Translations under genes and position numbers: made by a program | The notes under the pieces: generated by a model | Seen by the model: only the letters and a program-made list of their open reading frames with translations | Databases searched by the model: none | What the model was told of the DNA's origin: nothing | In this document: piece by piece, positions 1 through 7,123 of the stretch | Position numbering within the stretch: the stretch's first letter is position 1 | Layout of the letters: every line of letters starts with the position of its first letter | From: Deltaproteobacteria bacterium | GTDB lineage: Bacteria; Desulfobacterota; Desulfarculia; Desulfarculales; Desulfarculaceae | Reading direction: 5' to 3' | Length of the DNA stretch: 23,844 bases | NCBI GenBank assembly: GCA_020444165.1 | Contig: JAHLLK010000081.1 | Span: 1 to 23,844 of the forward strand

Positions 1-865
1 AGGCCTGGTCCTCGTTCAGGGCGATGATGCCCGCGATCTGGATGGGCTGGAACACCCCGTAGTCCAGATAACTCTTGATGCGGGTCAGCGCGTGGACCAT
101 CTCCGGGTTCCCCACGCAGAAGCCCAGCCGCCAGCCGGCCATGGAGTAGGACTTGGACATGGAGAACAGCTCCACGCAGATGTCCTTGGCCCCGGGGACC
201 TGCAGAATGCTGGGGGCCTCGTAGCCATCGAAGCACAGGTCGGCGTAGGCGAAATCGTGCACCACCCAGATCTCGTGCTCCCGGCAGAAATCCACGATCT
301 TGGCCATGAACTCCAAGTCCACGCAGGTGGTGGTGGGGTTGTGCGGGAAGCTGATGATCAGCATCTTGGGCTGCGGCCAGGTCTGCCGGTGGGCGGTCAG
401 CAGATCGTCGAAGAAATCCCGCCCGGGCAACAGCGGCACGTTGCGGAGGTCGCCGCCCGCGATCACCACGCTGTAGGGGTGGATGGGATAGGTGGGGCTG
501 GGCACCAGCACCACGTCCCCGGGGTTGATGGTGGCCAGCACCAGGTGGCTGAGCCCTTCCTTGGCCCCGATGGTGGCCACGGCCTCGGTGTCCGGGTCCA
601 GATCCACGTCATAACGGCGCTTGTACCAGTCGCAAATGGCTCCCCGGAGCCGGGTGATGCCCTTGCTAGCCGAGTAGCGGTGGTTGGAAGCCTTGCGGGC
701 CGCCTCCACCAGCTTCTCCACTACGTGCTCGGGGGTAGCGATATCGGGGTTGCCCATGCCCAAGTCGATGATGTCCTCGCCAGCTCGCCGGGCCTGCATC
801 TTAAGCTCGTTGACCGTGGCGAACACATAAGGAGGCAGCCTTTTCATTCGACGAAACTCTTGCAT
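1..865 (-). CDS. alaC: AlaC-type aminotransferase (PLP, class I/II), 3' end outside the window
   Basis: The visible 288 codons encode the N-terminal three quarters of a fold-type I PLP aminotransferase (family length about 390-400 residues). From memory it resembles E. coli AlaC: N-terminal RLPPYVF, then [17 protein letters not shown] near the middle, VHDFAYADL (cofactor Asp/Tyr) and [13 protein letters not shown], whose Lys238 should form the Schiff base with PLP. AlaC makes alanine from pyruvate and glutamate; LL-diaminopimelate aminotransferases are close relatives, so the substrate is not certain. I chose ATG at 863-865 because AAGGAAAGG lies just upstream; an in-frame ATG at 878-880 is possible but would overlap that ribosome site. 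The gene is divergent from crcB and has its own sigma70-like promoter. The C-terminus is missing only because the window ends. Confidence 0.88.
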   Translation of the reverse strand, partial: MQEFRRMKRLPPYVFATVNELKMQARRAGEDIIDLGMGNPDIATPEHVVEKLVEAARKASNHRYSASKGITRLRGAICDWYKRRYDVDLDPDTEAVATIGAKEGLSHLVLATINPGDVVLVPSPTYPIHPYSVVIAGGDLRNVPLLPGRDFFDDLLTAHRQTWPQPKMLIISFPHNPTTTCVDLEFMAKIVDFCREHEIWVVHDFAYADLCFDGYEAPSILQVPGAKDICVELFSMSKSYSMAGWRLGFCVGNPEMVHALTRIKSYLDYGVFQPIQIAGIIALNEDQA

Positions 866-936
866 GGACCTTTCCTTCATAGCGTAGGGTTTTGCCAACG
901 GGCCCCCGCGGAGCCCTTTAAACGATGGAATATTGG

Positions 937-965
937 AAGGTATCTTAGGGTTCCAAAGGTGTCAA
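937..965 (-). promoter_or_regulatory. Sigma70-like promoter for the alaC-type gene
   Basis: On the minus strand a perfect TTGACA (960-965) is followed after exactly 17 bases by TACCTT (937-942). The predicted transcript start lies near 930, about 65 bases before the chosen start codon. This is the best -35/-10 pair in the divergent intergenic region. It is a pattern call only. Confidence 0.5.
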
Positions 966-1147
966 GCCTGGGGGGGCGGGGAAAAAGAGGTAAAAGACGC
1001 CGGGGCCGGGAAATTCCCTCCGGCGTCCGGCCCACCCCGGCCGGCCGCCAGCCAAATGAGAAGTTGAGCCCGGCGACCCGGAGAGGTATAGGTGAAGGAC
1101 GGCGGCGGCTTCCCGGGCCAAGGGGCGGCCGCCGGGGAGTGTGGCAC

Positions 1148-1525
1148 GTGCAAGCAAAACTGTTGTGGCTGGCCCTGGCCGGCGGCTTGGGCGCCCTGGC
1201 CCGCTATGGCTTGGGCGGGTTGGTGCAAAGGCTCCTGCCCGGGGGCTTCCCCTGGGGCACCGCCGGGGTGAACCTCCTGGGCAGCTTTTTGTTCGGGCTC
1301 ATCTGGAGCCTGGCCGCCGAGCGCGCCGCCATCTCCGCCGAGTTGCGCCTCATCGTGCTCACCGGCTTCATGGGGGCCTTCACCACCTTTTCCACCTTCA
1401 TGTTCGAAACCAGCGAGCTTTTGCGCACCGGGCAGTGGCTGTGGGCCTTCTGCAACGTGGCCGGCCAATGCCTGCTGGGCCTGGCGGCGGTGTTCGCCGG
1501 CTGGGCCCTGGCCCGGGCGCTCTAA
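1148..1525 (+). CDS. crcB: Fluoride ion channel CrcB/FluC
   Basis: This 125-residue, four-helix membrane protein matches the CrcB/FluC family in length and motifs: GGLGALARYG near the N-terminus, GTAGVNLLGSFLFG (the family's GT.xxN..G segment) and GFMGAFTTFSTF, the Phe-rich fluoride path. Such channels work as antiparallel dimers in the inner membrane and export F-, protecting enolase and pyrophosphatase. The start is GTG at 1148, 8 bases after GGGGAG (1134-1139); GTG at 1139 is the alternative. The open frame runs far upstream to base 92, but that part is antisense to the aminotransferase and is not coding. The gene is followed by a DUF190 protein, a pairing I recall from other fluoride-resistance loci. 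I could not find a convincing fluoride riboswitch upstream. Confidence 0.9.
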   Translation: MQAKLLWLALAGGLGALARYGLGGLVQRLLPGGFPWGTAGVNLLGSFLFGLIWSLAAERAAISAELRLIVLTGFMGAFTTFSTFMFETSELLRTGQWLWAFCNVAGQCLLGLAAVFAGWALARAL

Positions 1526-1573
1526 AGGAATGTGGCGGAGAAAGCCATCCCTGGTTTTCTCCTTTGAGAACCT

Positions 1574-1592
1574 GCCCAAAGTAAATTTGGGC
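1574..1592 (+). promoter_or_regulatory. Hairpin in the crcB-DUF190 spacer
   Basis: GCCCAAA (1574-1580) and TTTGGGC (1586-1592) form a perfect 7-bp stem with a 5-base loop. No T-tract follows, so it is not a standard terminator. It lies 48 bases after crcB and just before a second hairpin. Confidence 0.4.
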
Positions 1593-1599
1593 AAGTTCA

Positions 1600-1635
1600 C
1601 GAAATCGCGGCTTATCTTTGATAACCACGATTTCG
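1600..1635 (+). promoter_or_regulatory. Nested inverted repeat upstream of the DUF190 gene
   Basis: The outer arms CGAAATCG (1600-1607) and CGATTTCG (1628-1635) are perfect 8-bp complements. Inside them TTATC (1612-1616) and GATAA (1620-1624) form a second stem with a TTT loop. The element is AT-richer than its surroundings and lies 82 bases before the next start codon. It could be an RNA structure in the crcB-DUF190 message or an operator; the sequence does not decide. Confidence 0.4.
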
Positions 1636-1717
1636 GCGGGCCGTCCCCGGCCCGCGCGGAGCCCGCTGGAACGGTTTCTCCAGCAGAATCCGTTGCGCCG
1701 GCAAAGGAGGCACTCCC

Positions 1718-2059
1718 ATGAAACTGGCAGGCGAAGCCAAGCTTCTCCGCATCTTCCTGGGCGAAAGCGACAAGCACCAGGGCCGGCTGTTGTACGAGGT
1801 CATCGTGGAGGAGGCCCGGCGGGCCGGCCTGGCCGGGGCCACCGCTTTCCGGGGCAGCCTGGGCTTTGGGGCGCACAGCCACGTGCACACCGACCGCATC
1901 CTGCGGCTTTCCGAGGACCTGCCCATGCTGGTGGAGATCGTGGACACCCAGGAGAAGATCGACGCCTTTCTCCCCCGGCTGGACGAACTCATGGTGGAGG
2001 GCCTCATCACCATGGAAAAGGTCCAGGTCATCGCCTACCGGACCAACCGCGAGCCGTGA
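1718..2059 (+). CDS. DUF190 family protein
   Basis: This 113-residue cytoplasmic protein matches the DUF190 family (PF02641): N-terminal LLRIFLGESDKHQGRLLYEVIV, GLAGATAFRGSLGFG in the middle, then a stretch with SEDLPMLVEIVDTQEKIDAFLP. The fold is expected to resemble the PII-like ferredoxin-like fold, so a small-molecule-sensing or trimer-forming role is plausible, but no reaction is established. ATG 1718 is set by a strong ribosome site AAAGGAGG (1703-1710) 7 bases upstream. It follows crcB on the same strand after 192 bases holding two hairpins. The neighbourhood suggests a part in fluoride handling; that is inference. Confidence 0.85.
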   Translation: MKLAGEAKLLRIFLGESDKHQGRLLYEVIVEEARRAGLAGATAFRGSLGFGAHSHVHTDRILRLSEDLPMLVEIVDTQEKIDAFLPRLDELMVEGLITMEKVQVIAYRTNREP

Positions 2060-2100
2060 TCCCCGCCCCGCCGCTCCTCTTTCCCCGACCGGCGCCGTTC

Positions 2101-2109
2101 TGCTACATT
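2101..2109 (+). promoter_or_regulatory. Possible extended -10 promoter for the CoA-disulfide reductase gene
   Basis: TGC followed by TACATT (2104-2109) resembles an extended -10 element, 98 bases before the chosen start. No good -35 box is present at the right distance. A G6/C6 inverted repeat with loop ATCT (2137-2152) lies in the presumed leader. Confidence 0.25.
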
Positions 2110-2206
2110 GGGGCTTGGCGGTCCTCCGGGGCCGCCGGGGGGATCTCCCCCCACCCAACCCTGAACCAACTTGCCCCCGCGGCAAACTCTATCTGGGAGA
2201 CTGACC

Positions 2207-3940
2207 TTGAGCCTTAACGTTGTGATCATCGGAGCGGTGGCCGCTGGTCCCAAAGCCGGCTGCCGCATCAAGCGCCTTCTGCCCGAAGCCCGGGTGACCA
2301 TGCTGGACCGGGACGACATCATCAGCTACGGCGGCTGCGGCATCCCCTTTTACGTGTCCGGCGACGTGCCGGAGTTGAAGGGGCTGTTGTCCACCAGTTT
2401 CCACATGGTGCGCGATCCCGCCTTTTTCAAGGGCGCCAAGGGCATCGACGTGCTCACCCGCACCGAAGCCCTGGCCGTGGACCGCGCGGCCAAGACCGTG
2501 TTGGTGAAGGACCTGGCCAGCGGCCGGGAGTCCACCCTGGCCTATGACAAGCTGGTCCTGGCCACCGGCTCCTCGCCGTTCCTGCCTCCGGTGGAGGGCG
2601 TGGACCTGCCCGGGGTCCTGCCCGTGGCCAACGCCCACCACGCCGAGGCCATCAAGGGCATGGTGGCCGGCGGCGAGGTAGGCCGGGCGGTGATCGTGGG
2701 AGCCGGGGCCACCGGCCTGGAGATGGCCGAGGCCCTGGCCGACCTCTGGGGCGTGGAGGTGGACATCCTCGAGATGGCCGACCAGGTGCTGCCCGGGGTG
2801 CTGGACCAGGAGATGGCCCGCATGCTGGAGTATCACCTCTCCCAGCAGGAGGGCCTTACCCTGCGCCTGGGGGTGAAGCTGGAGAAAGTGCTGGCCGGCG
2901 AGGACGGACGGGTGGCCGGGGTGCTGGCCGGCGGCGAGACCTATCCGGCCGATTTGGTGATCATGGCCACCGGATACCGGCCCAACGCCGAACTGGCCCG
3001 GGCCGCCGGCCTGGAGTTGACCGCGGCCGGGGCGGTGAAGGTGGACGCCCATATGCGGACCTCCGACCCGGACATCTATGCCGGCGGCGACTGCGTGGGC
3101 CTGACCCACCAGCTCACCGGGCAAGAGGTCTACTTCCCCTCGGGCTCCCTGGCCAACCGGGTCGGCCGGGTCATCGGCACCAATGTCTGCGGTGGCCACG
3201 ACACCTTCCCCGGGGTGCTGGGCAGCTTTTGCATCAAGCTCTTCGGCCTCTCGGTGGCCGCCACCGGGCTCACCGAGGCCGCGGCGGCCAAGGAGGGCCT
3301 CACAGTGGTGGCGCCCCTGGTGGTGCAGGCCGACCGGGCCCATTTCCACCCGGACATGAAGCTGATGTACCTGAAGCTGGTGGTGGAGGCCGGCTCCCGC
3401 CGGGTGCTGGGCCTCACCACCCTGGGCGAGAACGGCGACGCGGTGGCCGGCCGGGTCTCGGCCGTGGCCGGGCTCCTGGCCAAGGCCGCGGTGCTGGAGG
3501 ACGTCTCCAACCTGGAAATGCCCTACAGCCCGCCCCTGGGCGCGGCGGTGGACATCCTGAACGCCGCGGCCAACACCGCCGAGAACCTGTTGGCCGGCAA
3601 GCTCCGCCCCATGACCCCCGAGGAGTTTTCCCACCGGCTGGCCGCGCGCGACGCGGGCAACACGGTGTTCCTGGATGTGCGGGCCATTGACAACGCCTCT
3701 CCCTACCTGAAGGAACTGGCCCCGGCCTGGCAGCACCTGCCCCAGGAGACCCTCTTGACCCGGGTGGAGGAGGTGCCGGCCGACAAGGACGTGGTGTTGA
3801 TCTGCAATTCCGGAGTCCGTTCCTACGAGGCCCAGGTGATGCTGGAGTCCCGGGGAATCAAGAACACCTATAACCTGAGCGGCGGGGTTGCCGCCGTGAA
3901 ACGCTGGGGGGAATCCATCCTCGCGCCCAAGGAGGAGTGA
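2207..3940 (+). CDS. CoA-disulfide/polysulfide reductase with C-terminal rhodanese domain
   Basis: This 577-residue flavoprotein has a pyridine-nucleotide disulfide oxidoreductase body and a fused rhodanese domain. Visible motifs are the FAD site GAVAAG (9-14), the redox centre YGGCGIPFYV with single Cys44, LATGSSP (118-124), the NAD(P)H site GAGATG (165-170), the second FAD site YAGGDC, and the rhodanese loop CNSGVRS with Cys533 near the C-terminus. Single-cysteine enzymes of this type reduce CoA-disulfide, CoA-persulfide or polysulfide with NAD(P)H; with rhodanese they are linked to sulfane-sulfur reduction (Shewanella Npsr type). The start is TTG 2207, 7 bases after GGGAG (2195-2199); an upstream TTG at 2171 lacks a ribosome site. 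A crotonase-fold gene follows 24 bases later, so the two are probably one operon. Exact substrate unknown. Confidence 0.87.
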   Translation: MSLNVVIIGAVAAGPKAGCRIKRLLPEARVTMLDRDDIISYGGCGIPFYVSGDVPELKGLLSTSFHMVRDPAFFKGAKGIDVLTRTEALAVDRAAKTVLVKDLASGRESTLAYDKLVLATGSSPFLPPVEGVDLPGVLPVANAHHAEAIKGMVAGGEVGRAVIVGAGATGLEMAEALADLWGVEVDILEMADQVLPGVLDQEMARMLEYHLSQQEGLTLRLGVKLEKVLAGEDGRVAGVLAGGETYPADLVIMATGYRPNAELARAAGLELTAAGAVKVDAHMRTSDPDIYAGGDCVGLTHQLTGQEVYFPSGSLANRVGRVIGTNVCGGHDTFPGVLGSFCIKLFGLSVAATGLTEAAAAKEGLTVVAPLVVQADRAHFHPDMKLMYLKLVVEAGSRRVLGLTTLGENGDAVAGRVSAVAGLLAKAAVLEDVSNLEMPYSPPLGAAVDILNAAANTAENLLAGKLRPMTPEEFSHRLAARDAGNTVFLDVRAIDNASPYLKELAPAWQHLPQETLLTRVEEVPADKDVVLICNSGVRSYEAQVMLESRGIKNTYNLSGGVAAVKRWGESILAPKEE

Positions 3941-3964
3941 GCCGCCCGCGGGAAGGCGAACGCC

Positions 3965-4741
3965 ATGTACCAGGATATCTTGGTGGAAAAGGGGCCGGAT
4001 TTCGTGGCCGAAATCAGCTTCAACCGGCCGGAGCGCCTAAACACCTTCACCACCGTGACCGCCCGGGAGCTGTACGAGGCCCTGGCCGAATTCGAGGCCG
4101 ACCCCGAGGTCAGGGTGATCGTGATCAAGGGCCAGGGCCGGGCCTTTTGCGCCGGCATCGACCTGGGCGAATTCTTCGGCCAGAGCGCCACTTCCTACAA
4201 GACCTGGGTGGAAGGCATGGAGCTGCCCCTGGCCTACATCTCCGAGATGAACAAGCCGGTCATCGCCTCGGTCAAGGGCGTGGCCGCGGCCAACGGCGGC
4301 GGCCTGGTGGCCGCGGCCGACTTGGCCATCTGCAGCGAGCGGGCCCGCATCGGCTACACCGCGGTGAACGTGGGCCTGTTCTGCCTGGGCCCGGCCGTGC
4401 CCCTGGCCCGGGTGCTGGGCCGCAAACGCTCCTTGGAGCTTTTGCTTTATGGCGAGCTGATCACCGCCCAAAAGGCCCTGGAAATGGGCCTGGTGAACCG
4501 GGTGGTGCCGGACGACGAGCTGGAACAGGCCACCCGCGAGTGGGCCGTTTCCCTGGCCGCCCGCAGCCCCCTGGCCGTGCAGATGGGCAAACGGGCCTTC
4601 TACGCCATGAGCGACATGGATTACCAGACCTCCTTTGAGTACATGAATGAAGTGTTCGCCCGCCTCTGCACCACCAAGGACGCCGAGGAGGGGGTGAAGG
4701 CCTTCAAGGAGAAGCGGGACCCGGTTTACCGGGGGGAGTAG
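3965..4741 (+). CDS. Enoyl-CoA hydratase/isomerase family protein, ECHDC3-like
   Basis: This 258-residue protein has the crotonase fold: GQGRAFCAGIDLGEF supplies the first oxyanion-hole segment and VAAANGGGLVAAADLAI the second. The region GYTAVNVGLFCLGPAVPLAR resembles human ECHDC3 (VNVGLFCSTPGVALAR). At the two positions where crotonase has catalytic glutamates (after GGG, and in the PE.xxG segment) I see no Glu, so ordinary hydratase chemistry is doubtful; another acyl-CoA reaction or binding role is possible. ATG 3965 follows GGGAAGG. Only 24 bases separate it from the CoA-disulfide reductase gene, suggesting co-transcription and a shared link to CoA thiols. A 6-bp GCCCGG/CCGGGC hairpin (4741-4762) without a T-tract begins at the stop codon. 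Confidence 0.85.
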   Translation: MYQDILVEKGPDFVAEISFNRPERLNTFTTVTARELYEALAEFEADPEVRVIVIKGQGRAFCAGIDLGEFFGQSATSYKTWVEGMELPLAYISEMNKPVIASVKGVAAANGGGLVAAADLAICSERARIGYTAVNVGLFCLGPAVPLARVLGRKRSLELLLYGELITAQKALEMGLVNRVVPDDELEQATREWAVSLAARSPLAVQMGKRAFYAMSDMDYQTSFEYMNEVFARLCTTKDAEEGVKAFKEKRDPVYRGE

Positions 4742-4998
4742 CCCGGAGGATTTACCCCGGGCGGATGTCGCCGGGGCCAGGTATGGTATATCAGAGGCGC
4801 GGCGGCCGGTCTGGCCGGGCGGCTGAGTCTGGCCCACCGGCCGGAGCGCGGGAGGCGCCGGCGCCGCGAGCCGGCCTCGCCCCTGCTCCGAATTGGCCGT
4901 AAGACCCGCTACTGCCCCAGCGTCCGCCCCCCGAGGGAGCGCGGGCGCGGATTTTCCGCCGGGACCCGGGCTCCCGGCCCGAACCTGAGAGACGTCAT

Positions 4999-5184
4999 TT
5001 GTCCGAGGATAACCAAACCAAAGACTCCGAAACCCCTGCCGGTGAGACGCAGGGCTCGGTGAAGTTCGAAGTGTACGGCGTGGAGGTCCTGGAGAAGCAG
5101 GTGCGCCAGAGCGGCAACTCCGGGCGCATCTACCTGCCGCCCAACTGGGTGGGCCAGCGGGTGAAGATCATCCGCCTGGACTGA
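4999..5184 (+). CDS. DUF2080 family small protein
   Basis: This 61-residue protein has a Ser/Thr/Glu-rich first third and then a compact domain with EVLEKQVRQSGNSGRIYLP, NWVGQRVKIIRLD. This matches what I recall of DUF2080, a short family described as transposon-associated in archaea; the SGNSGRIYLP core also resembles AbrB/MazE-type swapped-hairpin DNA-binding modules. No transposase is found in the window. The start is TTG 4999 with only a weak GAGAG upstream, so the start is uncertain, although the C-terminal domain is clear. It precedes the lpd gene on the same strand by 81 bases. The 257 bases upstream (4742-4998) hold no other gene I can support. Confidence 0.7.
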   Translation: MSEDNQTKDSETPAGETQGSVKFEVYGVEVLEKQVRQSGNSGRIYLPPNWVGQRVKIIRLD

Positions 5185-5265
5185 GCGCCGGAACCCGTCA
5201 CCCGGCGCCTCTGGGGCGGCCTCGGGGCCGGCCCCGCACGCGCCACCAGGCCGGAGGGAGTCCTT

Positions 5266-6702
5266 TTGGCCGCACACCTCGTCGTCATTGGAGCAGGACC
5301 CGGCGGGTATCAGGCCGCCATCCGCGCGGCCCAACTGGGCGCCCGGGTCACCGTGGTGGAAAAGGACCGCCTGGGCGGCACCTGCCTCAACTGGGGCTGC
5401 ATCCCCACCAAGGCTTTGAAAGCCGTGGCCGATTGCTTCACCACCTGCCGCACCGCCGGGGAGCTGGGGGTGGAGCTGGCCGCCCCGCCCCGCCTGAACT
5501 GGCCCGTGGCCCTGGCCCGCAAGGACCAGGTGGTGGAGACCCAGGTGGGGGGCATCGCCCGGCTGTTCCAGGCCCACGGGGTGGAGCTGGTCACCGGCGA
5601 GGCCTCCCTGGCCGGGCCTCACGAAATCCGCGTGCGCCAGGAAACCGGGGAGGTTACCCTCACCGCGGACCAGATCATCCTGGCCACCGGCTCCCGGCCG
5701 GCCGAGCTGGCCGCCCTGCCCCGGGACGGCCGGAACATCCTCAATTCCGACGACATCCTCTCCCTGCCCGAGCTGCCGGCCAGCCTGGCCGTGGTGGGCG
5801 GCGGGGTGGTGGGGGCCGAGTTCGCGGCCATCCTGGCCGCCCTGGGCTGCCGGGTCACCGTGATCGAGGCCCTGGACCGGGTGCTGCCCCTGCCCAGCCT
5901 GGACCCGGAGATCTCCCGGCTCCTGACCCGGGAGATGAAGAAGCAGGGCATCACCCTCAAGACCAGCCGCCTGGTCACCGCCTGCGAACCGCACCCCGAA
6001 GGCTTGGAGCTGGTGCTGGAACCCACTCCCCAGGAAGGCAAGCCCGCCACCGGCCGCCCCGAAAGCCTGGTGGTGGCCAAGGTGCTGGTGGCCGTGGGCC
6101 GGGCCCTGAACAGCCAGGGCCTGAACCTGGAGCGGGCCGGCCTGACCGCCGGACCCGGCGGCGCCGTGACCGTGGACCGCACCCTCCGCACCGCCCAGCC
6201 CCACATCCTGGCCGTGGGCGACCTCCTGGGCCCCTCGCGGCCCCTGTTGGCCCACGTGGCCGGGCTCGAAGGCCGGGCCGCCGCCGCCAATGCCCTGGGC
6301 GCCCACCAGGAGCCCTCCTATGACCTGGTGCCCGCCACCGTGTTCACCCACCCCGAGGTGGCCTGGGTGGGCCTCAGCCCGGCCCAGGCCCAGGCCCAAG
6401 GCCTGGCCGCCTCGCGCCACACCGTGCAACTCCGCATCCTGGGAGCCGCCCAGGCCCGCGGCGAACTGGCCGGGCAAATCACCCTCATCAGCGAAACCAA
6501 CACCGGCCGCCTCCTGGGCGCCCACCTGGCCGGGCTCCACGCCACGGAAATGGTGCACACCGCCGCCCTGGCCCTGGCCCAAAACGCCACCGTCGCCGAC
6601 CTGGCCCACCTCATCCTGGCCCACCCCACCTTCAGCGAAGCCCTCGGCGAAGCCGCCGAAACCGCCCTCGGCCTGGCCCTGCACGCCCCGCCGGTTCGCT
6701 AA
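5266..6702 (+). CDS. lpdA: Dihydrolipoyl dehydrogenase (E3)
   Basis: This 478-residue flavoprotein oxidises dihydrolipoamide with NAD+ in 2-oxoacid dehydrogenase or glycine-cleavage complexes. Motifs in order are the FAD site GAGPGG (9-14), the redox-active disulfide GGTCLNWGCIP (Cys40, Cys45), ATGSRP, the NAD site GGGVVG (178-183), the second FAD segment AVGDLLG, and the interface His453/Glu458 in HPTFSE that forms the base in the partner subunit's active site. Length and motif order are typical. The start is TTG 5266, 8 bases after GGAGG (5253-5257). No E1, E2, H- or T-protein gene is adjacent, so its complex is not shown. A large hairpin element starts just after the stop codon. Confidence 0.92.
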   Translation: MAAHLVVIGAGPGGYQAAIRAAQLGARVTVVEKDRLGGTCLNWGCIPTKALKAVADCFTTCRTAGELGVELAAPPRLNWPVALARKDQVVETQVGGIARLFQAHGVELVTGEASLAGPHEIRVRQETGEVTLTADQIILATGSRPAELAALPRDGRNILNSDDILSLPELPASLAVVGGGVVGAEFAAILAALGCRVTVIEALDRVLPLPSLDPEISRLLTREMKKQGITLKTSRLVTACEPHPEGLELVLEPTPQEGKPATGRPESLVVAKVLVAVGRALNSQGLNLERAGLTAGPGGAVTVDRTLRTAQPHILAVGDLLGPSRPLLAHVAGLEGRAAAANALGAHQEPSYDLVPATVFTHPEVAWVGLSPAQAQAQGLAASRHTVQLRILGAAQARGELAGQITLISETNTGRLLGAHLAGLHATEMVHTAALALAQNATVADLAHLILAHPTFSEALGEAAETALGLALHAPPVR

Positions 6703-6802
6703 GAGGTTTTTTGGGGAGAAGGAAGATGTGGGGGGAAGGGGTACTTTTTTGAAAAAAAGTACCCCTTCCCCCCACACCCCCCATCCCCCAAAAAACTTCA
6801 TA
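6703..6802 (+). repeat. Intergenic hairpin element, copy A
   Basis: Immediately after the lpd stop lies a double hairpin. The outer arms GTTTTTTGGGG (6706-6716) and CCCCAAAAAAC (6786-6796) are perfect complements. The inner arms 6727-6750 and 6753-6776 pair over 24 bases with a 2-base loop. The element shares the flank GGAAGATGTGGGGG at its start and CCCCCAAAAAACTT at its end with copies near 13526 and 23705. No clear T-tract follows the inner stem, so it is not a textbook terminator, though it could stop transcription from both convergent genes. Confidence 0.85.
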
Positions 6803-7122
6803 GTGTTTGCTGGAGGCCAAGACACGGAGTAGGACGCACCGCGTCTCGCCCCCTACTCGGGTTGGTTTTCCTGTCGATGCCTTCCGGTCTTCCAGGTCGC
6901 CCTTAGGCCCAGGACCGGCACAGCCAGGTGTTCGCCGGCAAGGCGACGGACAAGCGACAACCGGAGGCGTAGCCTTAGCTACGTCGAGGTTGGAGTGAAG
7001 TCCGCAACGCCGCCGGCGGGCATCTGGCGAAGCCGCCCACGTCATGAAATGACAACCCTAAAACGAGGTTGGAGCGCAGGCCCGGGACGCAGCCGGCGGG
7101 CAGCTGGCGAAGCCGCCTACGT
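6803..7122. other. Gene-free repeat region between convergent genes
   Basis: Together with copy A this forms a 420-base stretch (6703-7122) without a credible gene. The short open frame at 6807-6998 lacks a ribosome site and resembles nothing I know. The region contains a CGTAGC/GCTACG hairpin (6968-6983), a GTCAT/ATGAC inverted repeat (7041-7053) and two 60-bp repeat units. Confidence 0.6.
6985..7043 (+). repeat. 60-bp intergenic repeat, unit 1
   Basis: This unit runs from CGAGGTTGGAG to CCACGTC (59 bases). It matches unit 2 closely, with a shared core GCCGGCGGGCA.CTGGCGAAGCCGCC. It is preceded by the CGTAGC-CTTA-GCTACG hairpin at 6968-6983, whose right arm runs into the repeat. Confidence 0.75.
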
Positions 7123-7123
7123 C
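7064..7123 (+). repeat. 60-bp intergenic repeat, unit 2
   Basis: This 60-base unit is a direct, imperfect copy of unit 1, separated from it by 20 bases. Its last base is the first base of the stop codon (read on the minus strand) of the molybdopterin protein gene, so the repeat abuts that gene exactly. Confidence 0.75.

Noticed and set aside
92..1147. Long plus-strand open frame that runs into crcB and would give a 477-residue protein
   Set aside because: Most of it is antisense to the aminotransferase gene, its composition is His/Gly/Gln-rich shadow sequence, and crcB has its own ribosome site and the family's normal length from 1148.
1050..1147. Fluoride riboswitch upstream of crcB
   Set aside because: The segment GGTGAAGG followed by GCGG repeats only loosely recalls the GG.GATGG and CTGATG consensus blocks, and no matching second block or pseudoknot was found.
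2189..3736. 515-codon minus-strand open frame
   Set aside because: It is an antisense shadow of the CoA-disulfide reductase, Gly/His/Gln-rich with no recognisable domain; GC-rich codon bias creates such frames.
6727..6776. Calling hairpin copy A a simple intrinsic terminator
   Set aside because: The T-run is inside the stem rather than after it, and the element recurs with conserved flanks, so I list it as a repeat; it may still terminate transcription.
4909..6825. 638-codon minus-strand open frame opposite lpd
   Set aside because: Same low-complexity antisense pattern; the plus strand carries a complete enzyme with all motifs.
6807..6998. 63-codon open frame in the repeat island
   Set aside because: No ribosome site, no recognisable motif, and it runs into the repeat hairpin.
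6985..7123. CRISPR array
   Set aside because: Only two imperfect 60-base units with a 20-base gap and no cas genes nearby.
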